Source: Symbiodinium sp. CCMP2592 (Eukaryota; Sar; Dinophyceae; Suessiales; Symbiodiniaceae). From it: DNA of 64,000 nt. The translations under genes and the position numbers were made by a program. The stretch is taken from positions 223,501-287,500 of the forward strand of contig CAJNDT010006190.1 of NCBI GenBank assembly GCA_905221615.1, read 5' to 3'. This document shows, piece by piece, positions 11,027-21,096 of the stretch (position 1 is its first letter; every line of letters begins with the position of its first letter). Under the pieces are notes generated by a model. It was not told the origin of the DNA, searched no databases, and saw nothing but the letters and a program-made list of their open reading frames with translations.

Positions 11027-11439
11027 TGCTACTACTTGTACTAGGCCGGAGCTCCGCGTGTCAGGTGCTCAAGCGAGCGCCACCTCGCGCCACCTTGGCG
11101 GACACGTTTCCACAGCAAAATCCGCTCTCCTGACCCCTCCGGGCAACCCTCACCTTCGGGCAGACGAGACCTGACAGTTGCCTCCCTCAAAACGGATTTT
11201 GTTTCGTGACCGTCCTCTACCCCTGTGATTTCGATTTGTCAAGCGTGAATGCGATGTCAGACTCGTCTCCATGCCCGAAGCATTGTGTACAAATTGCCAT
11301 GCAGGCCTTCGTGCAATCTGTAGAGGGTGTAAGCGCTTGCGGCACGGCTCAGATGGCGGAACTCCCAGCTTACGAAGCAAAATGTGACGGCATTGCTTTT
11401 GCTGGGATACTCCGTCTTTCTGTCTTCATCAGGGCCACA

Positions 11440-11682
11440 TGCTTCTGGCCGGCAGCAGAAAGACGCAGTTCCGAATCTGTCCTGCAGGAGGCAGAAGATG
11501 CACTTGCCCCCCTGCTGAGATGCCTTGCCGCCCTGTTGAAGAAGAATGGGGCAGGGGGGCCACTGCCACTCGGCAACTCTAGCCTGTCCAGGCTGCAAGG
11601 TGCTTCAGCCTGGAACTTGGCTGCGGCAGTTGCACAGAGGGTTAGCAAGACTGGCACCTGTCTGTGGTTCGGAGCATATTGA
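11440..11682 (+). CDS. Exon candidate, unknown protein
   Basis: After an acceptor-like tct-gtcctgcag, the frame reads EAEDALAPLLRCLAALLKKN and continues through QGASAWNLAAAVAQRVSKTG to a stop. The amphipathic, alanine/leucine-rich helix-like composition looks coding. The frame is open from 11206, but the earlier part is weaker. It lies 0.4 kb downstream of eIF3m in the same direction. No family recognised. Confidence 0.35.
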   Translation, partial: CFWPAAERRSSESVLQEAEDALAPLLRCLAALLKKNGAGGPLPLGNSSLSRLQGASAWNLAAAVAQRVSKTGTCLWFGAY

Positions 11683-11689
11683 GCGAGTG

Positions 11690-12300
11690 GAGCCAGTCTC
11701 GGACAGCACACGTGTGTGCGATCTTTTGCCCAAAGTAGCACCTCAAAGATTCAAACCTCCTGTCTGGCGACATGGATCACCTGAGGAAGGCATCGATAGT
11801 GACCGCGATTCCCTCATGCCGAGAACTTGTAAGTGATCTTGGAACAGCCATGGGCACCATGAAAACCATCTTGGAGTGGAAAGCTTGGCCACGCTGAGAG
11901 GTTGCAGCTGGCTATTTCCAAGCCCCGAGCTGCGCAGCTTTTTGCAGGACGACTGCATCAGGCCGACCCCTTCCGGAAGCATTGTCTTTCTGTTATGTCT
12001 TCTCAGGGGGTTGCTTCGGGTCTTTGTTGGGTTTGACAGGAAGTACTGTAACAACCTACAAAGCACCCAGAACATCTTGAAACTCCAGCAAGCTCATGGC
12101 AATTCCTACACTGGCCTTCTGAAACCTCATACAGCTCTTACACAGTAACAACCCCATAAAGTCTCAGAAGATCCACCGAAGCCCTTCAGCAAATCCTGTG
12201 AACATTTTCTACAATCCCACAGAGCCCAACAACAACATCCCATGTTTCTGGTTCTTTCTAAAGAATTTCAATATAAAGTTACCAGTACCAGGATCTAAAA
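11690..12300. other. No gene recognised
   Basis: Short frames only. The sequence grades into AT-richer DNA towards 12300, where a short CCCTAAA run (12298-12322) appears in the orientation opposite to the array at 12660. Confidence 0.4.
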
Positions 12301-12329
12301 CCCTAAACCCTTAACCCTATTACAAAGTT

Positions 12330-12461
12330 ACCATAATTGGATTATTTTTATTATTGGTATTTTTTATTGGTACTATTACTGGTATTTTTATTTCGGTATT
12401 TTTATTGGTATTGTTATTATGACTGTTAATACTATTATTATTATTATTATTAATAATAATA

Positions 12462-12492
<31 letters not shown>

Positions 12493-12550
12493 ATTATTAT
12501 CATTATTATTATTATTATCATTATTATTATTATTAATTATTGTTATTATG
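12330..12550. repeat. AT-rich (TTA)n-type tract
   Basis: Imperfect TTA/ATT and TTTTTATTGGTA repeats over about 220 bp, far more AT-rich than the neighbouring DNA. It immediately precedes the telomere-like array. Confidence 0.9.
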
Positions 12551-12664
12551 ACTATTCAGATTGAGGACCTTCAGAGACGGAAGTTTCGGCTTGAGGCCCT
12601 GGCCCGGCGACTGCCGGTGGTTTTGGAAAAGGCGCCGGCCGCTCTGGTGCTCCCCTGGCACAGG

Positions 12665-14090
12665 GCTTACGGTGGGTTTAGGGTTTAGGGATTTTGGGGG
12701 ATTTTGGGGGATTTTGGGGGTGTTTGGGGGTTTCGAGTGTTTAGGGTTCAGTGCATTTATGGTTTCGGGCAATTAGGGTCTCGGACGTTCAGGGTTTCGG
12801 GCGTTTAAGGTTTCGAGTGTTTAGGGTTTGGTGCATTTAGGGCTTCAAGCGTTAAGGGTCTCGGGCGTTTAGGGTTTCGTGTGTTTAGGGTATCGAGCGT
12901 TGAGTTTAGGGTTTTGGATATTTAAGGTTTCGGGTGTTTGGGGTTTCGTGTGCTTGGGGCTTCGGGCGTTTAGGGCTTCGGGTGTTTCGGGCTTCGGGTG
13001 TTTATGGAATCCGGTGTTTTGGGGTTTCGGGTGTTTAGGGCTTCGGGTGTTCAGTATTCAGGGTTTCGGGTGTTTAGTTTTTCGGGTGTTTATGGTTTCG
13101 GCTGTTTAGGGTTTCGGGTGATAGGGTTTTCGGTGTGTTGGCATTCGGGTGTTTAGGGTTTCGGTTGTTTCGGGTTTCGGGCGTTCAGGGCTTCCGGTGT
13201 TTGGGGTTTCGGGTGTTTAGGGTTTCGGGTGTTTGCGGGTTTCGGGTGTTTAGGCCTTCGGGTATTTAAGATTTCGGGTGCTAAGGGCTTCGGGTGTTGA
13301 GGGTTTTGGGCGTTCAGGGTTTCTGGTGTTTAGGGGTTTCGGGTGTTTAGGGTTTCGGGTGTATGGGGTTTCGGGTGTTTAGGGTTTCTGGTGTTTTGGG
13401 GTTTCTGCTACGGCTGCGGGTTTTATGCGTGCTTAGGGTTTCGGGTGATTAGGGTTTGGGGTGTTTAGGGGTTTCGGGTGTGTAGGGTTTCGGGTGTTTA
13501 GGGTTTCTGGTGTTTTGGAGTTTCTGTTACTTACGGCTCCGGGTCTTATGCGTGTTTAGGGCTTCGGGTGATAAGGGTTTTGGGTGTTTAGGGGTTTCGG
13601 GTGTGCAGGGTTTCGGGTGTTTAGGTTTTCGGGTGTTTATGGTTTCGGGTGTTTAGGGTTCATGTGTTTTTAGTGTTTCGGGCATCAAGGGTTTCGGGTG
13701 TTTAGGGTTCAGGGCGTTTCGGGTTTCGGCTGTTTGGGGTTTCGGGTGTGTAGGGTTTCGGTGTTTCGGGCGTTAAGGGTTTCGGGCGTTTAGGGTTTCG
13801 GGTGTTTGGGGTTTCGGATGTTTAGGGTTTTGGGCGTCTAGGGTTTCGATGATTCGGGCGGTAAGGGTCTCGGGTGTTTAGGGTTTCGGGTGTTCGGGTT
13901 TCTGGTGTTTGGAGTTTCGGGTGTTTCGGGTTTCTGGTTGTTGCTTAGGTTTTCGGGTTTTAGGGTTTCGGGTGTTTCGGTTTCCGGGTTTCAGAGTTTC
14001 GGGTCTTTAGGGTTTGGGTGTTTAGCTTTTCGGGTTTTTAGAGTTTTGAGTTTTAGGGTTTTGGGCTCTAGGGTTTCGGGGTTGCGGTTC
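12665..14090 (+). repeat. Degenerate telomere-like array (GGGTTTCGGGTGTTTA type)
   Basis: About 1.4 kb of head-to-tail units with the rough 16-bp consensus gggtttcgggtgttta, mixed with exact TTTAGGG heptamers, the telomere repeat type of dinoflagellates and plants. All units share one orientation and the strand is almost pure G/T, so short frames translate to repetitive Phe-Arg-Val-Ser strings that are not genes. It is an interstitial, diverged telomere-related satellite. Confidence 0.93.
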
Positions 14091-14177
14091 AGGATTTATT
14101 GAATTGGGTTTGGGCTTTGGCGGCTACGGTTTCCCAATACTCAGGGCTTTGGGGGTCTAGGGTTTATGTCTATCCCT

Positions 14178-14207
14178 TTCTCTCTCTCTCTCTCTCTCTC
14201 CCTCTCC

Positions 14208-14274
<67 letters not shown>

Positions 14275-14275
14275 C
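14178..14275 (+). repeat. (TC)n microsatellite
   Basis: About 100 bp of TC repeats with occasional TTT or CCC interruptions, directly after the telomere-like array. Confidence 0.95.
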
Positions 14276-14544
14276 CTACAGCGTGCATGCACTTATGTAT
14301 GTGTTTGTAACAAAAGCTATATACATATTCATGTCCGTATGTGTGTGTGCATGTCCGATCTGGTAAGCAAGACTACTGGTAGTTTTACCTCTGGAGAGCT
14401 TGTCGAGCTGTGGGGCTGTGGATTTTCGCGTCTTCACGGTCTTCCGGAGCTCCTTTTCCGATTATGACGTTGTTGGGCGAGGAGCGAAGTATGACCTAAA
14501 CTCGAAGCCCGAACTCCTGAACCCCCAAATCAGTGTCAGACTTT

Positions 14545-16101
14545 GAGGTTGGAGTACTACGCAGAGCACGGCCTGGTAGATCACGGCAACGTCGCCGTGT
14601 GGGAGCATGCCGAGCCCTTGGGCTGCTGTTCCAGTTCCGGCGAGATGCTTCCCTAAACTGGATTCTGTTCAGGGAACATGAAATGTTGTCCCCCACAAAT
14701 AGGGCCAATAGGGCAATAGGGAATCGAACAGATGTCTCGTTTATGTAGCTGGTTATATATACTGGTAGTGTTACGAGACCTTGAACCAGCAGCAAGGCGG
14801 GCAAGGCGCTCCAGGCGTCTTTCATGTCGGAGGACGAGGCGAGGCTGGGGACTGAGTCCAAGAAGCCGATGTTTTCTTTTCCGGGCGGCGCAGGAGGCCC
14901 GGCTCTTTCAGATCCAGGACACAGCGGGGAACATCGCGGGCCTTTGTTTGTAAAGAGCCTTTGAATTCTAGATGAGCTTGAGAGCAGTCTAACAGATTTC
15001 ACGCAGCCGCCCGGATTCGGTTCGACCGTGACTGGGCCTCAGGCTTCTTCCACGAAGCCCAAACCTCTCCTGTGCTGTTGGGGCACTTGGTCCCCGTGGC
15101 TGAAGGAGCGCGTGCCGCTGTGGGTGGCCGAATGCCTGCCGATGGTATCCAGGCAATCGAGAGCTTCCTTTGACTGCGAAACTTTCTTGCCAAAGTGGCA
15201 TCATGTCATGCCTTGGTTCAGACCGTCGAGCGCGATTGTGCCACTAGCCATGGCAGCTATGGTGGAGGAGGCGGAAGCGCGACCTCTGGTGAGGTCTGTG
15301 GCATTTTCTTGCTGTCCGATCTGTCGGAGCTAGAAGCCGTGGCCGCCAAGGCTCAAGGTTTTTTGTTTTTCAGTTGTTCATGCTACACAAACTCAGAAGG
15401 ATATGACCTCAATCTTCAAAGCCGCGGCTGCTGGGGGATAGGAGCCCGACAACCAGAACCAATCAGCACATCACATGAGGACTGCTTCGTAACTGGCAGG
15501 GTTGGCACTCCGAAAGGGGGGAAGCATGCGCAAGAGCGCCTCCCATGGCGGGCTTCCGCGGGATCCAAAGCGCGATCCAAAGCAGCGGCGGGCCCTCCTG
15601 CGGCACATCGACTGCGTCAAAGCAGGCTCCGGCCCCCTCTCCACTTGTCTTCTTGTCTTTCTCTTCCAGGCGGAGGCGATTTTTTTTCTGAGTTGGATCC
15701 TGAGCGCAGGCTTTCCGGAGCTCGTGTGCCTCGAGCAAACGGGTCAACGTCTCCGAGCTGAAGACCGACACAGCCAGCTTTCACTGGCCCTGCAGAAGGG
15801 AGACGCCGAGCTTGTGCAGAAGCTTTGTGCCGTGGCGCTCTCGGATCCAGCATTGTCGGGCACGGAGCTGGTCTGCAGCTGCAAGAAGCTGCTGCGGCAG
15901 CTCCTACACTTTCGGAAGCTCTTGAAGGATGGCCGTGCCTTCCTGCAGGGAGTTCCCTGGGACTACCCGGCGGAGCAGGTTGACATCAACGTCGGTTTGC
16001 TGCGGAACTCGCAGTGGGGCCCCGGAGTCTGGGACGAGGACCTCGTGGTCCGGGCCTCAGAAAATCAGCCATGTGGCGGCAAGAGCCAATGCCTGCGCTA
16101 A
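14545..16101 (+). CDS. Multi-exon gene, unknown protein
   Basis: Several protein-like exon blocks lie in line: LEYYAEHGLVDHGNVAVW (about 14552), SFMSEDEARLGTESKKPMF (about 14818), RIRFDRDWASGFFHEAQ with LLGHLVPVAEGARAAVGG (15007-15173), then in another frame NFLAKVASCHALVQTVERDC with GIFLLSDLSELEAVAAKA (15183-15348), MRKSASHGGLPRDPKRDPKQ (15526 on), and a long last exon (about 15671-16101) with LSLALQKGDAELVQKLCAVA, LLRQLLHFRKLLKDGRAF and WDYPAEQVDINVGLLR before the stop. Acceptor-like tracts precede several blocks (cagatttcacgcag, ctttctcttccag). I recognise no domain. The helical Leu/Ala-rich C-terminus might be a repeat or scaffold fold. Grouping into one gene is inference. Confidence 0.5.
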
Positions 16102-17600
16102 CTGACAGTTTCGGATTCCATGTTAGGGGGTCGTCAGGTTTCTGGGTTCAGGAGGAAACAGGATGCATGCCAGCAAGCACTTCGTAGGCTCTCAGCCTTT
16201 GTGACGTGGTGTGGGATAGATTCAGCGTTTGGATCGGATCTGAAAGGCTCGTTTGGAGCTTTTAGGCTTTAGCACTCAGGGTTGGGGGTTGAGTTGAGGC
16301 TCTTAAGGTTTTGTTTGGGGTTTGAAGGCTCAGGGTCTTAGGGTTCAGGGTCACTGCTCTGGTGTTTTGTGGCTTAGTGGGTTTAGGGCACCGAAGATTG
16401 TTGTATGGGTATGGGAAGGGGGGACAGGCATCAGGAGACTTCTTTACCCATAGGCCTTTTAATAGGGTGAGCAAGTGTATTGAAAGGGTGCTCACAGCCC
16501 CAGTTTCAACCTATGTCCTACGGGCTGGCTGCTTCATGTATTTCACTGCATGGGCAATTGGGGATTTTCGCAGGAGTATGCTTAGGAGTTGAGGGTCTGG
16601 CGAGTAAATCAGTTCGGGTTTAGGACCGAGGATGCGGCACCGGAAATCTTGGTTTTTCGGAGCGTATTTAGAGGGCTAAGTTGCTATGTCAAGCCATTTC
16701 TGCAAGACAAGAAACGGTCAAAGCCTCATGGATCTTCAGTTCTACGTCGGAGGTTTGGGCCCACTGTAGGGACCCACAACCTCAGAGATATCAGACGGAG
16801 ATCTGAGCGAAAGGTCCTCCTCGACAACTGCACCGTTTTCCTGCAACCATCCTCGCCATCATCCCTACCATGGCTATGTAAAGGATTTGTAGTTGCAGTA
16901 GGCTGTGACCCCCCGTCATGGTCGGGGATGCCGCGGCGGCCCATGACACAAGTAGAGGCTCATTCATGCATGATGTGATTTCATGAATGTTGGCAATTGT
17001 CCAAACAAGAAACAGTTCCAGGCGTCCCGACATAAAGCTCCCCACACTTTGCGGATTCTTGCGAGCCCGGAAAGGTTCCACAAGCCTAAACTGTTGAACA
17101 CTGCACGGGACATACTTGCGCCGGACGATCCGCAAGAAAACTTTTGCACCGAGCGCAAGTCTGGGTCAGAATAAAAATTTAGGTATCGTGCAGCTTGAAT
17201 TGCTATCCCATAGATAGAATATTCATTTTAGGGGCAAAGCCTTTCCGGCCTCCCTTTCAAGCACAGCTTTCATGCCACAACCTTGCAACACTCACAATGT
17301 CGCGTTTGGGACAGATAGCCTCTGTGCATCGGGGAATGCTTGTCAAGGGTGTGGGTTGCGCAGCGAAGTAAACCTATCATCCTGTGTTTCCATGTCAGTT
17401 CACGAAGTCGTACCGCGAAGACCTTTAGTCGGAATCTGATTTTGGTGCGAGTGTCGGTGGAAAAATGTCATATTGAACGAAGCGGCAATAACGACAGCCG
17501 CAGCAGCAACAGCCTCAGATGAAAGACAGCAAGACATGTCAACATCTTTGGACGAATTCTAAAGCTTACGACGCAACAGCGGCAACAGCAATAGGAGAAA
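16102..17600. other. No gene recognised
   Basis: Telomere-type fragments (ttagggtt and similar) at 16260-16350 and weak plus frames (16589-16978, 16983-17174) without splice context or motifs. Probably intergenic. Confidence 0.4.
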
Positions 17601-17611
17601 CATTAAGGATA

Positions 17612-17916
17612 AGAAGTAGTAGTAGGAGTAGGAGTAGCAGTAGCAGTAGCAGTAGTGTTTAGTAGTTAGTAGTTAGTAGTTGGTAGTTGTAGTAGTTAGT
17701 AGGTAGTAGGTAGCAGTAGGTAGTAGGTAGTAGTGAGTAGTCAGTAGTCAGTGGTTAGTAGTTAAGTAGTTAGTAGGTAGTAGTTAGTAGTAGTGGTAGT
17801 AGTAGTAGTAGCAGCAGTAGTAGTAGTAGTAGTAGTAGTAGTAGCAGTAGTAGAAGTAGTAGAAGTAGTAGAAGCAGCAGCAGCAGGAGGAGGAGGAGTT
17901 GTAGTAGTAGTAGTAG
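17612..17916 (+). repeat. (TAG)n compound microsatellite
   Basis: About 300 bp of AGT/TAG trinucleotides interrupted by GTTAGTAG and AGC/AGG variants. The poly-Val frame through it (17793-18071) is an artefact. Confidence 0.93.
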
Positions 17917-18356
17917 CCAATCAGAAACGATCGCTCAGCGACTCAGTGAGTGCATGGGAAGTCGTCCAAGCATATAGTTCCATATCGAAGCATCATGCAA
18001 GTCAGTACCTAGCCGCACCCGCATGTGCGCAGAACGGTTTTTCAAAGGCGTACACAACCAGTCTTCATTAAGCAAGCTGAACAAGTACGGCGTGCAAGAG
18101 AAGTTGCAGCGGCTCTATCTTCAGAACCGTTGAACTTGTATATGTATATATGTATGTATATATATATGGTACCCCCCCCCCCGGTACCCAGGTTGTGTCC
18201 TGTTCAAGCCAGACACCTTGTCCCTAATATTTGTTTGTGTTCCTTGGTCATTGCGTCTCTGGGAAAGCACGTTTTTGTTTACTGTGGCTCCCTGGGCTTC
18301 TAAGTGTAGCGTCTACTGTAGTGTTGCTCCCGAGCTTTCTCCAAATCGAAGGAACG

Positions 18357-19256
18357 TGCTGGAAATGTTGGTAAAACCAACAATTTCCATGATCTGTCTG
18401 TGGGGAATCATGGAAATTGTTGGTTTTACCAACATTTCCAACAATTTCCATGATTCCCGAAACTATGGCGCGGGCTCCCGAAGTTTTTCCAAAATTCATG
18501 GAAATTGTTGGAAATGTTGGTAAAACCAACAATTTCCATGATCTGTCTGTGGGGAATCATGGAAATTGTTGGTTTTACCAACATTTCCAACAATTTCCAT
18601 GATTCCCGAAACTATGGCGCAGGCTCCCGAGGTTTTTCCAAATTCATGGAAATTGTTGGAAATGTTGGTAAAACCAACAATTTCCATGATTTCTCTGAGG
18701 GGAATCATGGAAATTGTTGGTTTTACTAACATTTCCAACAATTTCCATGATTCCCGAAACTATGGCGCGGGCTCCCGAAGTTTTTCCAAATTCATGGAAA
18801 TTGTTGGAAATGTTGGTAAAACCAACAATTTCCATCATTTCTCTGAGGGGAATCATGGAAATTGTTGGTTTTACCAACATTTCCAACAATTTCCATGATT
18901 CCCGAAACTATGGCGCGGGCTCCCGAGGTTTTTCCAAATTCATGGAAATTGTTGGAAATGTTGGTAAAACCAACAATTTCCATGATTCCCCTCAGAGAAA
19001 TCATGGAAATTGTTGGTTTTACCAACATTTCCAACAATTTCCATGATTCCCGAAACTATGGCGCGGGCTCCCGAGGTTTTTCCAAATTCATGGAAATTGT
19101 TGGAAATGTTGGTAAAACCAATTTCCATGATTTCTCTGAGGGGAATCATGGAAATTGTTGGTTTTACCAACAACTTCCATTATTCCCGAAACTGCGGCTC
19201 CGGCTCCCGAAGTTTCTCCAGATCCATGGGAATGGTTGAACATGCCAACATTGTCC
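18357..19256. repeat. 148-bp palindromic satellite array (about 6 copies)
   Basis: Units repeat every 148-149 bp (starts near 18359, 18499, 18648, 18796, 18944, 19092). Each has two perfect complementary 46-nt arms around a 12-14 nt loop, plus a 50-bp spacer (cccgaaactatggcgcgggc and on). Each arm is itself a hairpin: 14-bp stem ATGGAAATTGTTGG, 14-nt loop. Outer copies are more diverged than inner ones, as expected from unequal exchange. Open frames on both strands through the array are by-products. Confidence 0.96.
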
Positions 19257-19259
19257 ACA

Positions 19260-20920
19260 GTACATATTTCAATACGTTGTTACCGAAAGTTGCGATTGAG
19301 CAGATCTTACGTACTCGTGCGAGGCGTTTTCCAAACAAGCCGGTAAGGTATCCAACACGAAGCTAGGTAATTCATAGTCTCCGTTTGAAGACACTACTGT
19401 GGGAACACCAGTTCATGGGTTTTCTGTTTATCACATACAAGGCTGTACTCCATGTCTAAGATTCAAAAATTTATTATAAGAAAGCTATTGCTGCACGACC
19501 AAGCTTAGCTGGCTTAATCACCCACTTCTTAAGATAAATGTATCTACTTATGTTGCTTGGTGTTTGCATGGGGGTCTTTGGTCGTTGTGGTTGTGTATTC
19601 TTGTTTGGTGTGGCACTGGTGCTTAAAAAAACAAAGAGCCCGTAGCCAAAAGACTACCATGTGCACCAGAATTCTGACATACATCGTTGTCAACTTGTCA
19701 CCATTTGGTAGGTGCAAACTTTCGAAAACGACTCTGCGACCAATAAAATGGATATTACCTGTATGATGCATGCACTTTTGATGAACTGCACTCGGATTAA
19801 ACATGTCAAAGTCACCTGACGTGAAAAAACTATAGTCGAACTAATTAACTACAACATACAACCTAGCGTTTAACACGCAGCCCCGGCGTGTTGGATCATG
19901 TTTGATTTGGAAGACTAACAACCCACTCTCAGCAGGTAAATAGCAAGCCAATGTGTGACTTGGTTAGCCATCATCCTACCAAGAAGTGCTTTGAAGCACA
20001 AGTGTACGTATTCACGTGGTGCTCTGTGGTAGGTTTATACTCAACTTAGCAGAATGTATAAAACACAGGACTCAGCAGGTACTTCATTGACTTTATAATG
20101 CTTGGCTACTATTAAGCAAGGTTCCCGAACAATATACGAAGCAGTCTGAATGAACAATCAGAACAGTAATTGACACAGTAACATTTGATGCAGAAATTAA
20201 ACAAGCCGGGTGGTACATGGTCCTAAATGGCCTGGTATTGGTGAAGTATGATAACCACTGTAGCAGGAATAATGGCAATTTACAAGATGTGATAACAACA
20301 CTGTGAGAGGTAATATTAAAACCACAGTTGACATTTTGAGCTCGATATAGAAGAACAGAACATGTAGCAGTTTCATGACTGGGAAAAGAAACGGAGATCG
20401 GATTCCTAAGGCAATGGAGACTATACTTGCAGTAACAATTGCGAAGCCTACACACACCGTCGTGAAACACGATTTCATACTTTTGTCGCTATTGACTGCT
20501 AATTTGACAGACACGCATGAATCATTGTACAGTGCTGCGGAGACTAAAGGCTTTGACAAGTATACTGACACTATATGACATTGCTTTCGGCTTATTCCAT
20601 ATATGGCTGTATGAACCAATGAACACAGCAATTCATGTGAGAGATTGTTGCGTGTGTAAAAAACCATAAAGACAGCCAATTAAACATAGCCACTATCCAC
20701 CTTGATCCGAAATCTGCGTGCATGGCCTTGGGGATGCTACAGTATCACCTCTATGCCGTGCAAAACTCTTTCTCTTACTGGGTTTCAGTCGGCCTGCTTC
20801 GCCATACCCTGCAATTTGTCACACTCGCTCACTACTACTACTATATGTCGGCTTATCGCGAGCATGCGCGTGCACTTGCAGCCTTTTCTGTCCGACTTCC
20901 TTCGTGCTATCAGCACAAAG
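19260..20920. other. AT-rich tract without genes
   Basis: Base composition shifts clearly to AT compared with the flanks. Frames are short or look random, and no splice-like structure is visible. It lies inside the inverted-repeat-bounded segment, so it may be the body of a non-autonomous element. Confidence 0.45.
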
Positions 20921-21096
20921 ACGAAAACCTGGGTACCTGAGGGGGGGGGTAGCATATATGGTACCCTGTCTGTGTGTGTGTGGCTGGGTGTGGAAGTGTG
21001 TTGTCATTTCCTGTTACTAGTCCTGCACCACAGTGCTATGAGTGACAACTGTGAAAGGACAGCTGTTGAAGTCCATGTCAGGCCAAAGCCAAGATT

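Larger units (their letters stand above)
18161..20958. mobile_element. Candidate element bounded by imperfect inverted repeats
   Basis: The left end 18161-18194 (tatatatggta, C-run, ggtacccaggtt) is the imperfect reverse complement of 20926-20958 (aacctgggtacctga, G-run, tagcatatatg). The outermost 7 bases and innermost 12 bases agree and only the homopolymer part differs. The 2.8 kb between them contains the palindromic satellite and an AT-rich tract unlike the flanks. No transposase is recognisable; the longest internal frame (minus 20197-20679) is hydrophobic and not family-like. It could be a non-autonomous DNA transposon, or two copies of a dispersed poly-C motif in opposite orientation. 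Confidence 0.4.

Noticed and set aside
12533-14102. Short Phe/Arg/Val-Ser frames
   Set aside because: Translations of the degenerate telomere-like array.
18248-19239. Many overlapping 80-125 codon frames on both strands
   Set aside because: Generated by the palindromic satellite; the same peptides appear on both strands because the units are inverted repeats.
20197-20679. 160-codon hydrophobic minus frame in the AT-rich tract
   Set aside because: Composition follows the local AT bias (Phe, Ile, Leu, Ser); no membrane-protein family pattern and no splice or start context.
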